Part shown: in pieces, positions 38,540 through 51,651 of the stretch
Numbering within the stretch: position 1 is the stretch's first letter
Layout: the number at the start of each line of letters is the position of its first letter
Assembly (NCBI RefSeq): GCF_932526225.1
Contig: NC_064034.1
Coordinates: 250,501-314,500, forward strand
Origin: Nematostella vectensis
Lineage: Eukaryota > Cnidaria > Anthozoa > Actiniaria > Edwardsiidae
Length of the DNA: 64,000 nt
Direction of reading: 5' to 3'
Made by a program: the position numbers and the translations under genes
The notes under the pieces: model-generated
The model's input: the letters and a program-made list of their open reading frames with translations, nothing else
The model's database searches: none
Told to the model about the DNA's origin: nothing

Positions 38540-40180
38540 GGAATCTAGTTAGTTCTTGTGTGCATAAAATATGTACAGGATCCTGAACAAAGCATGAGCA
38601 CATCAAAGATGCTGAGAGTACATAAAAATGTCCCTATACCTTCTTTTTATGTCATGACACACCACGAACAGTATAATTAAGTATCGATATTAAAAAAAAA
38701 AAAAAAAAAGAAAAAAAATTTGGCTATCAGCGGGAATCGAACCCAGGTCGCTGCGTTAGTAGTCAAGTGCCCGTAACGAAAGACTAACGTGGCATTGCTG
38801 AAGGGAATTGTAATGAAAATTACTTTTAATACTATTGGTATCGTAAACTATCCCAAGCAAAGTCACCATCGGACTGGAGGTTACATTCGGGAAAAGCTTC
38901 AGGGTTACATTCGGGAATTTGTTTTACGAGTGTAACCTCCAAAAGGTTACAATCGATAATTTTGTTTCCAAATATAAATTCCAAAAAGTAACATTAGGAA
39001 AAATAAAAGAGTATACTCGGAAAAAAAGGTATATCAATCTATCGAGCGCTATGCTCTATGTTAGAATCTACTTAATCAAGTTATCCAAAGAATCTAGTTA
39101 GTTCTTGTGTGCAGAAAATATGTACAGGATCCTGAACAAAGCATGAGCACATCAAAGATGCTGAGAGTACATAAAAATGTCCCTATACCTTCTTTTTATG
39201 TCATGACACACCAAGAACAGTATAATTAAGTATCGATATTAAAAAAAAAAAATAAAGAAAAAAAAATAGGCTATCAGCGGGAATCGAACCTGGGTCGCTG
39301 CGTTAGTAGTCAAGTGCCCGTAACGAAAGACTAACGTGGCATTGCTGAAGGGAATTGTAATAAAAATTACTTTTAATACTATTGGTATCGTAAACTATCC
39401 CATGCAAAGTCACCATCGGACTGGAGGTTACATTCGGGAAAAGCTTCAGGGTTACATTCGCGAATTTGTTTTACGAGTGTAACCTCCAAAAGGTTACAAT
39501 CGATAATTTTTTTTCCGAATGTAAATTCCAAAAAGTAACATTAGGAAAAAAACCCAGTATACTCGGAAAAAAACGTATATCAATCTATCAAGCGCTATGC
39601 TCTATGTTAGAATCTACTTAATCAAGTTATCCTAGGAATCTAGTTAGTTCTTGTGTGCATAAAATATGTACAGGATCCTGAACAAAGCATGAGCACATCA
39701 AAGATGCTGAGAGTACATAAAAATGTCCCTATACCTTCTTTTTATGTCATGACACACCAAGAACAGTATAATTAAGTATCGATATTTAAAAAAAAAAATA
39801 AAGAAAAAAAAATAGGCTATCAGCGGGAATCGAACCCGGTTCGCTGCGTTAGTAGTCAAGTGCCCGTAACGAAAGACTAACGTGGCATTGCTGAAGGGAA
39901 TTGTAATGAAAATTACATTTAATACTATTGGTATCGTAAACTATCCCAAGCAAAGTCACCATCGGACTGGAGGTTACATTCGGGAAAAGCTTCAGGGTTA
40001 CATTCGGGAATTTGTTTTACGAGTGTAACCTCCAAAAGGTTACAATCGATAATTTTTTTTCCGAATGTAAATTCCAAAAAGAAACATTAGGAAAAAAAAA
40101 CAGTATACTCGGAAAAAAAGGTATATCAATCTATCGAGCGCTATGCTCTATGTTAGAATCTACTTAATCAAGTTATCCAA
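38540..40180 (+). repeat. Three-unit block, copy B (1641 bp)
   Basis: Units start at 38540, 39089 and 39635, each exactly 1641 bp from copy A. Only scattered single differences were noticed, such as CCAAATATAAATT at about 38968 versus CCGAATATAAATT at about 37327. Confidence 0.92.
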
Positions 40181-43100
40181 GGAATCTAGTTAGTTCTTGT
40201 GTGCATAAAATATGTACAGGATCCTGAACAAAGCATGAGCACATCAAAGATGCTTAGAGTACATAAAAATGTCCCTATACCTTCTTTTTATGTCATGACA
40301 CACCAAGAACAGTATAATTAAGTATTGATATTTAAAAAAATAATAATAAAGAAAAAAAATAGGCTATCAGCGGGAATCGAACCCAGGTCGCTGCGTATAT
40401 CAATCTATCGAGCGCTATGCTCTATGTTAGAATCTACTTAATCAAGTTATCCAAGGAATCTAGTTAGTTCTTGTGTTCATAAAATATGTACAGGATCCTG
40501 AACAAAGCATGAGCACATCAAAAATGCTGAGAGTACATAAAAATGTCCCTATACCTTCTTTTTATGTCATGACACACCAAGAACAGTATAATTAAGTATC
40601 GATATTTAAAAAAAAAAAATAAAGAAAAAACAATAGGCTATCAGCGGGAATCGAACCTGGGTCGCTGCGTTAGTAGTCAAGTGCCCGTAACGAAAGACTA
40701 ACGTGGCATTGCTGAAGGGAATTGTAATGAAAATTACTTTTAATACTATTGGTATCCTAAACTATCCCAAGCAAAGTCACCATCGGACTGGAGGTTACAT
40801 TCGGGAAAAGCTTCAGGGTTACATTCGCGAATTTGTTTTACGAGTGTAACCTCCAAAAGGTTACAATCGATAATTTTTTTTCCGAATGTAAATTCCAAAA
40901 AGTAACATTAGGGAAAAAAAACCAGTATACTCGGAAAAAACGTATATCAATCTATCGAGCGCTATGCTCTATGTTAGAATCTACTTAATCAAGTTATCCT
41001 AGGAATCTAGTTAGTTCTTGTGTGCATAAAATATGTACAGGATCCTGAACAAAGCATGAGCACATCAAAGATGCTGAGAGTACATAAAAATGTCCCTATA
41101 CCTTCTTTTTATGTCATGACACACCAAAAACAGTATAAATAAGTATCGATATTTAAAAAAAAAATAAAGAAAAAAAAATAGGCTATCAGCGGGAATCGAA
41201 CCCGGGTCGCTGCGTTAGTAGTCAAGTGCCCGCAACGAAAGACTAACGTGGCATTGCTGAAGGGAATTGTAATGAAAATTACTTTTAATACTATTGGTAT
41301 CGTAAACTATCCCAAGCAAAGTCACCATCGGACTGAAGGTTACATTCGGGAAAAGCTTCAGGGTTACATTCGGGAATTTGTTTTACGAGTGTAACCTCCA
41401 AAAGGTTACAATCGATAATTTTTTTTTTCCGAATGTAAATTCCAAAAAGTTACATTAGGAAAAAAAACCCAGCATACTCGGAAAAAAAGGTATATCAATC
41501 TATCGAGCGCTATGCTCTATGTTAGAATCTACTTAATCAAGTTATCCAAGGAATCTAGTTAGTTCTTGTGTGCATAAAATATGTACAGGATCCTGAACAA
41601 AGCATGAGCACATCAAAGATGCTGAGAGTACATAAAAATGTCCCTATACCTTCTTTTTATGTCATGACACACCACGAACAGTATAATTAAGTATCGATAT
41701 TAAAAAAAAAAAAGAAAAAAAAATTGGCTATCAGCGGGAATCGAACCCAGGTCGCTGCGTTAGTAGTCAAGTGCCCGTAACGAAAGACTAACGTGGCATT
41801 GCTGAAGGGAATTGTAATGAAAATTACTTTTAATACTATTGGTATCGTAAACTATCCCAAGCAAAGTCACCATCGGACTGGAGGTTACATTCGGGAAAAG
41901 CTTCAGGGTTACATTCGGGAATTTGTTTTACGAGTGTAACCTCCAAAAGGTTACAATCGATAATTTTTTTTCCCGAATGTAAATTCCAAAAAGTAACATT
42001 TGGAAAAAAAAAACAGTATGCTCGGAAAAAAAGGTATATCAATCTATCGAGCGCTATGCTCTATGTTAGAACCTACTTAATCAAGTTATCCAAGGAATCT
42101 AGTTAGTTCTTGTGTGCATAAAATATGTACAGGATCCTGAACAAAGCATGAGCACATCAAAGATGCTGAGAGTACATAAAAATGTCCCTATACCTTCTTT
42201 TTATGTCATGACACACCAAGAACAGTATAATTAAGTATCGATATTAAAAAAAAAATAGAGAAAAAAAAGTGGCTATCAGCGGGAATCGAACCCAGGTCGC
42301 TGTGTTAGTAGTCAAGTGCCCGCAATGAAAGACTAACGTGGCATTGCTGAAGGGAATTGTAATGAAAATTACTTTTAATACTATTGGTATCGTAAACTAT
42401 CCCAAGCAAAGTCACCATCGGACTGGAGGTTACATTCGGGAAAAGCTTCAGGGTTACATTTGTGAATTTGTTTTACGAGTGTAACCTCCAAAAGGTTACA
42501 ATCGATAATTTTGTTTCCGAATGTATATTCCAAAAAGTAACATTGGGAAAAATAAAAGAGTATACTCGGAAAAAAAGGTATATCAATCTATCGAGCGCTA
42601 TGCTCTATGTTAGAATCTACTTAATCAAGTTATCCAAGGAATCTAGTTAGTTCTTGTGTGCATAAAATATGTACAGGATCCTGAACAAAGCATGAGCACA
42701 TCAAAGATGCTGAGAGTACATAAAAATGTCCCTATATCTTCTTTTTATGTCATGACACACCAAGAACAGTATAATTAAGTATCGATATTTAAAAAAAAAT
42801 AAAGAAAATAAAATAGGCTATCAGCGGGAATCGAACTCAGGTCGCTGTGTTAGTAGTCAAGTGCCCGCAATGAAAGACTAACGTGGCATTGCTGAAGGGA
42901 ATTGTAATGAAAATTACTTTTAATACTATTGGTATCGTAAACTATCCCAAGCAAAGTCACCATCGGACTGGAGGTTACATTCGGGAAAAGCTTCAGGGTT
43001 ACATTTGGGAATTTGTTTTACGAGTGTAACCTCCAAAAGGTTACAATCGATAATTTTGTTTCCGAATGTAAATTCCAAAAAGTAACATTAGGTAAAATAA

Positions 43101-43530
43101 AAGAGTATACTCGGAAAAAAAGGTATATCAATCTATCGAGCGCTATGCTCTATGTTAGAATCTACTTAATCAAGTTATCCAAGGAATCTAGTTAGTTCTT
43201 GTGTGCATAAAATATGTACAGTATCCTGAACAAAGCATGAGCACATCAAAGATGCTGAGAGTACATAAAAATGTCCCTATACCTTCTTTTTATGTCATGA
43301 CACACCAAGAACAGTATAATTAAGTATCGATATTTAAAAAAAAAAATAAAGAAAAAAAATAGGCTATCAGCGGGAATCGAACCCGGGTCGCTGCGTTAGT
43401 AGTCAAGTGCCCGTAACGAAAGACTAACGTGGCATTGCTGAAGGGAATTGTAATGAAAATTACTTTTAATACTATTGGTATCGTAAACTATCCCAACCAA
43501 AGTCACCATCGGACTGGAGGTTACATTCGG
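39635..43530 (+). repeat. ~3.9-kb segmental duplication, copy A
   Basis: Units start at 39635, 40181, 40455, 41002, 41550, 42094, 42638 and 43183. Each recurs 7921-7924 bp later. Shared rarities include the truncated unit, ATCAAAAATGC, AAAAAACAATAGG, GACTGAAGG, CAGCATACTC, CAGTATGCTC, TTGTGAATTTG, ACAGTATCC and AACCAAAGTC. The right limit lies just before the CATTTGGG/CATTCGGG difference near 43545. Confidence 0.91.
40181..40454 (+). repeat. Truncated unit (274 bp)
   Basis: About 273 bp are missing between GCTGCG and TATATCAATC (junction about 40395/40396). The loss removes the upstream part of the tRNA-like element and the whole palindrome cluster but keeps the B box. CGT occurs at both ends in the CGTATATC subfamily, so a 3-base microhomology join is possible. 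Confidence 0.93.
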
Positions 43531-43728
43531 GAAAAGCTTCAGGGTTACATTTGGGAATTTGTTTTACGAGTGTAACCTCCAAAAGGTTACAATCGATAAT
43601 TTTGTTTCCGAATGTAAATTCCAAAAAGTAACATTAGGAAAAATAAAACAGTATACTCGGAAAAAAAGGTATATCAATCTATCGAGCGCTATGCTCTATG
43701 TTAGAATCTATTTAATCAAGTTATCCAA
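40455..43728 (+). repeat. Units 72-77, standard monomers
   Basis: Starts are at 40455, 41002, 41550, 42094, 42638 and 43183. The unit at 42638 has GAACTCAGG at 42833-42841, which breaks the B box. The unit at 43183 loses the BamHI site. Confidence 0.91.
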
Positions 43729-46700
43729 GGAATCTAGTTAGTTCTTGTGTGCATAAAATATGTACAGGATCCTGAACAAAGCATGAGCACATCAAAGATG
43801 CTGAGAGTACATAAAAATGTCCCTATACCTTCTTTTTATGTCATGACACACCAAGAACAGTATAATTAAGTATCGATATTTAAAAAAAAAAATAAAGAAA
43901 AAAAAATAGGCTATCAGCGGGAATCGAACCCGGGTCGCTGCGTTAGTAGTCAAGTGCCCGTAACGAAAGACTAACGTGGCATTGCTGAAGGGAATTGTAA
44001 TGAAAATTACATTTAATACTATTGGTATCGTAAACTATCCCAAGCAAATACACCATTGGACTGGAGGTTACATTCGGGAAAAGCTTCAGGGTTACATTCG
44101 GGAATTTGTTTTACGAGTGTAACCTCCAAAAGGTTACAATCGATAATTTTTTTTCCAAATGTAAATTCCAAAAAGTAACATTAGGAAAAAAAAACAGTAT
44201 ACTCGGAAAAAAAGGTATATCAATCTATCGAGCGCTATGCTCTATGTTAGAATCTACTTAATCAAGTTATCCAAGGAATCTAGTTAGTTCTTGTGTGCAT
44301 AAAATATGTACAGGATCCTGAACAAAGCATGAGCACATCAAAGATGCTGAGAGTACATAAAAATGTCCCTATACCTTCTTTTTATGTCATGACACACCAA
44401 GAACAGTATAATTAAGTATTGATATTTAAAAAAAAATAATAAAGAAAAAAAATAGGCTATCAGCGGGAATCGAACCCAGGTCGCTGCGTTAGTAGTCAAG
44501 TGCCCGCAACGAAAGACTAACGTGGCATTGCTGAAGGGAATTGTAATGAAAATTACTTTTAATACTATTGGTATCGTAAACTATCCCAAGCAAAGTCACC
44601 ATCGGACTGGAGGTTACATTCGGGAAAAGCTTCAGGGTTACATTTGGGAATTTGTTTTACGAGTGTAACCTCCAAAAGGTTACAATCGATAATTTTGTTT
44701 CCGAATGTAAATTCCAAAAAGTAACATTAGGAAAATAAAAGAGTATACTCGGAAAAAAAGGTATATCAATCTATCGAGCGCTATGCTCTATGTTAAAATC
44801 TACTTAATCAAGTTATCCAAGGAATGTAGTTAGTTCTTGTGTGCAGAAAATATGTACAGGATCCTGAACAAAGCATGAGCACATCAAAGATGCTGAGAGT
44901 ACATAAAAATGTCCCTATACCTTCTTTTTATGTCATGACACACCAAGAACAGTATAATTAAGTATCGATATTTAAAAAAAAAATAAAGAAAAAAAAATAG
45001 GCTATCAGCGGGAATCGAACCTGGGTCGCTGCGTTAGTAGTCAAGTGCCCGTAACGAAAGACTAACGTGGCATTGCTGAAGGGAATTGTAATAAAAATTA
45101 CTTTTAATACTATTGGTATCGTAAACTATCCCAAGCAAAGTCACCATCGGACTGGAGGTTACATTCGGGAAAAGCTTCAGGGTTACATTCGCGAATTTGT
45201 TTTACGAGTGTAACCTCCAAAAGGTTACAATCGATAATTTTTTTTCCGAATGTAAATTCCAAAAAGTAACATTAGGAAAAAAACCCAGTATACTCGGAAA
45301 AAAACGTATATCAATCTATCGAGCGCTATGCTCTATGTTAGAATCTACTTAATCAAGTTATCCTAGGAATCTAGTTAGTTCTTGTGTGCATAAAATATGT
45401 ACAGGATCCTGAACAAAGCATGAGCACATCAAAGATGCTGAGAGTACATACAAATGTCCCTATATCTTCTTTTTATGTCATGACACACCAAAAACAGTAT
45501 AAATAAATATCGATATTTAAAAAAAAAAATAAAGAAAAAAAAATAGGCTATCAGCGGGAATCGAACCCGGGTAGCTGCGTTAGTAGTCAAGTGCCCGCAA
45601 CGAAAGACTAACGTGGCATTGCTGAAGGGAATTGTAATGAAAATTATTTTTAATACTATTGGTATCGTAAACTATCCCAAGCAAAGTCACCATCGGACTG
45701 GAGGTTACATTCGGGAAAAGCTTCAGGGTTACATTCGGGAATTTGTTTTACGAGTGTAACCTCCAAAAGGTTACAATCGATAATTTTTTTTTTCCGAATG
45801 TAAATTCCAAAAAGTAACATTAGGAAAAAAAACCCAGTATACTCGTAAAAAAAGGTATATCAATCTATCGAGCGCTATGCTCTATGTTAGAATCTACTTA
45901 ATCAAGTTATCCAAGGAATCTAGTTAGTTCTTGTGTGCATAAAATATGTACAGGATCCTGAACAAAGAATGAGCACATCAAAGATGCTGAGAGTACATAA
46001 AAATGTCCCTATACCTTCTTTTTATGTCATGACACACCACGAACAGTATAATTAAGTATCGATATTAAAAAAAAAAAAAAAAAAAAAAATTGGCTATCAG
46101 CGGGAATCGAACCCAGGTCGCTGCGTTAGTAGTCAAGTGCCCGTAACGAAAGACTAACGTGGCATTGCTGAAGGGAATTGTAATAAAAATTACTTTTAAT
46201 ACTATTGGTATCGTAAACTATCCCAAGCAAAGTCACCATCGGACTGGAGGTTACATTCGGGAAAAGCTTCAGGGTTACATTCGCGAATTTGTTTTACGAG
46301 TGTAACCTCCAAAAGGTTACAATCGATAATTTTTTTTCCGAATGTAAATTCCAAAAAGTAACATTAGGAAAAAAAACCCAGTATACTCGGAAAAAAACGT
46401 ATATCAATCTATCGAGCGCTATGCTCTATGTTAGAATCTACTTAATCAAGTTATCCTAGGAATCTAGTTAGTTCTTGTGTGCATAAAATATGTACAGGAT
46501 CCTGAACAAAGCATGAGCACATCAAAGATGCTGAGAGTACATAAAAATGTCCCTATACCTTCTTTTTATGTCATGACACACCAAAAACAGTATAAATAAG
46601 TATCGATATTTAAAAAAAAAATTAAGAAAAAAAAAATAGGCTATCAGCGGGAATCGAACCCGGGTAGCTGCGTTAGTAGTCAAGTGCCCGCAACGAAAGA

Positions 46701-47556
46701 CTAACGTGGCATTGCTGAAGGGAATTGTAATGAAAATTACTTTTAATACTATTGGTATCGTAAACTATCCCAAGCAAAGTCACCATCGGACTGGAGGTTA
46801 CATTCGGGAAAAGCTTCAGAGTTACATTCGGGAATTTGGTTTACGAGTGTAACCTCCAAAAGGTTACAATCGATAATTTTTTTTTTCCGAATGTAAATTC
46901 CAAAAAGTAACATTAGGAAAAAAAACCCAGTATACTCGGAAAAAAAGGTATATCAATCTATCGAGCGCTATGCTCTATGTTAGAATCTACTTAATCAAGT
47001 TATCCAAGGAATCTAGTTAGTTCTTGTGTGCATAAAATATGTACAGGATCCTGAACAAAGCATGAGCACATCAAAGATGCTGAGAGTACATAAAAATGTC
47101 CCTATACCTTCTTTTTATGTCATGACACACCACGAACAGTATAATTAAGTATCGATATTAAAAAAAAAAAAAAAAAAGAAAAAAAATTTGGCTATCAGCG
47201 GGAATCGAACCCAGGTCGCTGCGTTAGTAGTCAAGTGCCCGTAACGAAAGACTAACGTGGCATTGCTGAAGGGAATTGTAATGAAAATTACTTTTAATAC
47301 TATTGGTATCGTAAACTATCCCAAGCAAAGTCACCATCGGACTGGAGGTTACATTCGGGAAAAGCTTCAGGGTTACATTCGGGAATTTGTTTTACGAGTG
47401 TAACCTCCAAAAGGTTACAATCGATAATTTTGTTTCCGAATATAAATTCCAAAAAGTAACATTAGGAAAAATAAAAGAGTATACTCGGAAAAAAAGGTAT
47501 ATCAATCTATCGAGCGCTGTGCTCTATGTTAGAATCTACTTAATCAAGTTATCCTA
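43729..47556 (+). repeat. Units 78-84, second copy of the 34165 region with one extra unit
   Basis: Starts are at 43729, 44275, 44821, 45366, 45915, 46459 and 47008. The first four match 34165-36350 at offset 9564. The unit at 45915 has no counterpart there, and the next two match 36351 and 36899 at offset 10108-10109, so one monomer was gained or lost between the copies. Confidence 0.89.
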
Positions 47557-50500
47557 GGAATCTAGTTAGTTCTTGTGTGCATAAAATATGTACAGGATCC
47601 TGAACAAAGCATGAGCACATCAAAGATGCTGAGAGTACATAAAAATGTCCCTATACCTTCTTTTTATGTCATGACACACCAAGAACAGTATAATTAAGTA
47701 TCGATATTTAAAAAAAAAAATAAAGAAAAAAAAATAGGCTATCAGCAGGAATCGAACCCGGTTCGCTGCGTTAGTAGTCAAGTGCCCGTAACGAAAGACT
47801 AACGTGGCATTGCTGAAGGGAATTGTAATGAAAATTACATTTAATACTATTGGTATCGTAAACTATCCCAAGCAAAGTCACCATCGGACTGGAGGTTACA
47901 TTCGGGAAAAGCTTCAGGGTTACATTCGGGAATTTGTTTTACGAGTGTAACCTCCAAAAGGTTACAATCGATAATTTTTTTTCCGAATGTAAATTCCAAA
48001 AAGAAACATTAGGAAAAAAAACAGTATACTCGGAAAAAAAGGTATATCAATCTATCGAGCGCTATGCTCTATGTTAGAATCTACTTAATCAAGTTATCCA
48101 AGGAATCTAGTTAGTTCTTGTGTGCATAAAATATGTACAGGATCCTGAACAAAGCATGAGCACATCAAAGATGCTGAGAGTACATAAAAATGTCCCTATA
48201 CCTTCTTTTTATGTCATGACACACCAAGAACAGTATAATTAAGTATTGATATTTAAAAAAATAATAATAAAGAAAAAAAATAGGCTATCAGCGGGAATCG
48301 AACCCAGGTCGCTGCGTATATCAATCTATCGAGCGCTATGCTCTATGTTAGAATCTACTTAATCAAGTTATCCAAGGAATCTAGTTAGTTCTTGTGTTCA
48401 TAAAATATGTACAGGATCCTGAACAAAGCATGAGCACATCAAAAATGCTGAGAGTACATAAAAATGTCCCTATACCTTCTTTTTATGTCATGACACACCA
48501 AGAACAGTATAATTAAGTATCGATATTTAAAAAAAAAAAATAAAGAAAAAACAATAGGCTATCAGCGGGAATCGAACCTGGGTCGCTGCGTTAGTAGTCA
48601 AGTGCCCGTAACGAAAGACTAACGTGGCATTGCTGAAGGGAATTGTAATGAAAATTACTTTTAATACTATTGGTATCGTAAACTATCCCAAGCAAAGTCA
48701 CCATCGGACTGGAGGTTACATTCGGGAAAAGCTTCAGGGTTACATTCGCGAATTTGTTTTACGAGTGTAACCTCCAAAAGGTTACAATCGATAATTTTTT
48801 TTCCGAATGTAAATTCCAAAAAGTAACATTAGGGAAAAAAAACCAGTATACTCGGAAAAAAACGTATATCAATCTATCGAGCGCTGTGCTCTATGTTAGA
48901 ATCTACTTAATCAAGTTATCCTAGGAATCTAGTTAGTTCTTGTGTGCATAAAATATGTACAGGATCCTGAACAAAGCATGAGCACATCAAAGATGCTGAG
49001 AGTACATAAAAATGTCCCTATACCTTCTTTTTATGTCATGACAAACCAAAAACAGTATAAATAAGTATCGATATTTAAAAAAAAAAATAAAGAAAAAAAA
49101 ATAGGCTATCAGCGGGAATCGAACCCGGGTCGCTGCGTTAGTAGTCAAGTGCCCGCAACGAAAGACTAACGTGGCATTGCTGAAGGGAATTGTAATGAAA
49201 ATTACTTTTAATACTATTGGTATCGTAAACTATCCCAAGCAAAGTCACCATCGGACTGAAGGTTACATTCGGGAAAAGCTTCAGGGTTACATTCGGGAAT
49301 TTGTTTTACGAGTGTAACCTCCAAAAGGTTACAATCGATAATTTTTTTTTTCCGAATGTAAATTCCAAAAAGTAACATTAGGAAAAAAAACCCAGCATAC
49401 TCGGAAAAAAAGGTATATCAATCTATCGAGCGCTATGCTCTATGTTAGAATCTACTTAATCAAGTTATCCAAGGAATCTAGTTAGTTCTTGTGTGCATAA
49501 AATATGTACAGGATCCTGAACAAAGCATGAGCACATCAAAGATGCTGAGAGTACATAAAAATGTCCCTATACCTTCTTTTTATGTCATGACACACCACGA
49601 ACAGTATAATTAAGTATCGATATTAAAAAAAAAAAAAGAAAAAAAAATTGGCTATCAGCGGGAATCGAACCCAGGTCGCTGCGTTAGTAGTCAAGTGCCC
49701 GTAACGAAAGACTAACGTGGCATTGCTGAAGGGAATTGTAATGAAAATTACTTTTAATACTATTGGTATCGTAAACTATCCCAAGCAAAGTCACCATCGG
49801 ACTGGAGGTTACATTCGGGAAAAGCTTCAGGGTTACATTCGGGAATTTGTTTTACGAGTGTAACCTCCAAAATGTTACAATCGATAATTTTTTTTCCCGA
49901 ATGTAAATTCCAAAAAGTAACATTTGGAAAAAAAAAACAGTATGCTCGGAAAAAAAGGTATATCAATCTATCGAGCGCTATGCTCTATGTTAGAACCTAC
50001 TTAATCAAGTTATCCAAGGAATCTAGTTAGTTCTTGTGTGCATAAAATATGTACAGGATCCTGAACAAAGCATGAGCACATCAAAGATGCTGAGAGTACA
50101 TAAAAATGTCCCTATACCTTCTTTTTATGTCATGACACACCAAGAACAGTATAATTAAGTATCGATATTAAAAAAAAAATAGAGAAAAAAAAGTGGCTAT
50201 CAGCGGGAATCGAACCCAGGTCGCTGTGTTAGTAGTCAAGTGCCCGCAATGAAAGACTAACGTGGCATTGCTGAAGGGAATTGTAATGAAAATTACTTTT
50301 AATACTATTGGTATCGTAAACTATCCCAAGCAAAGTCACCATCGGACTGGAGGTTACATTCGGGAAAAGCTTCAGGGTTACATTTGTGAATTTGTTTTAC
50401 GAGTGTAACCTCCAAAAGGTTACAATCGATAATTTTGTTTCCGAATGTATATTCCAAAAAGTAACATTGGGAAAAATAAAAGAGTATACTCGGAAAAAAA

Positions 50501-51460
50501 GGTATATCAATCTATCGAGCGCTATGCTCTATGTTAGAATCTACTTAATCAAGTTATCCAAGGAATCTAGTTAGTTCTTGTGTGCATAAAATATGTACAG
50601 GATCCTGAACAAAGCATGAGCACATCAAAGATGCTGAGAGTACATAAAAATGTCCCTATATCTTCTTTTTATGTCATGACACACCAAGAACAGTATAATT
50701 AAGTATCGATATTTAAAAAAAAATAAAGAAAATAAAATAGGCTATCAGCGGGAATCGAACTCAGGTCGCTGTGTTAGTAGTCAAGTGCCCGCAATGAAAG
50801 ACTAACGTGGCATTGCTGAAGGGAATTGTAATGAAAATTACTTTTAATACTATTGGTATCGTAAACTATCCCAAGCAAAGTCACCATCGGACTGGAGGTT
50901 ACATTCGGGAAAAGCTTCAGGGTTACATTTGGGAATTTGTTTTACGAGTGTAACCTCCAAAAGGTTACAATCGATAATTTTGTTTCCGAATGTAAATTCC
51001 AAAAAGTAACATTAGGTAAAATAAAAGAGTATACTCGGAAAAAAAGGTATATCAATCTATCGAGCGCTATGCTCTATGTTAGAATCTACTTAATCAAGTT
51101 ATCCAAGGAATCTAGTTAGTTCTTGTGTGCATAAAATATGTACAGTATCCTGAACAAAGCATGAGCACATCAAAGATGCTGAGAGTACATAAAAATGTCC
51201 CTATACCTTCTTTTTATGTCATGACACACCAAGAACAGTATAATTAAGTATCGATATTTAAAAAAAAAAATAAAGAAAAAAAATAGGCTATCAGCGGGAA
51301 TCGAACCCGGGTCGCTGCGTTAGTAGTCAAGTGCCCGTAACGAAAGACTAACGTGGCATTGCTGAAGGGAATTGTAATGAAAATTACTTTTAATACTATT
51401 GGTATCGTAAACTATCCCAACCAAAGTCACCATCGGACTGGAGGTTACATTCGGGAAAAG
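47557..51460 (+). repeat. ~3.9-kb segmental duplication, copy B
   Basis: Units start at 47557, 48102, 48376, 48924, 49473, 50018, 50562 and 51107, parallel to copy A. Lengths differ by one or two bases only at A-tracts. It includes the second truncated unit and a second B-box-broken unit (50761). Confidence 0.91.
48102..48375 (+). repeat. Truncated unit (274 bp), second copy
   Basis: The junction at about 48316/48317 and the length are the same as in 40181-40454. It was copied as part of the larger block, not formed independently. Confidence 0.93.
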
Positions 51461-51651
51461 CTTCAGGGTTACATTCGGGAATTTGTTTTACGAGTGTAAC
51501 CTCCAAAAGGTTACAATCGATAATTATTTTTCCGAATGTAAATTCCAAAAAGTAACATTAGGAAAAAAACCCAGTATACTCGGAAAAAAAGGTATATCAA
51601 TCTATCGAGCGCTATGCTCTATGCTAGAATCTACTTAATAAAGTTATCCAA

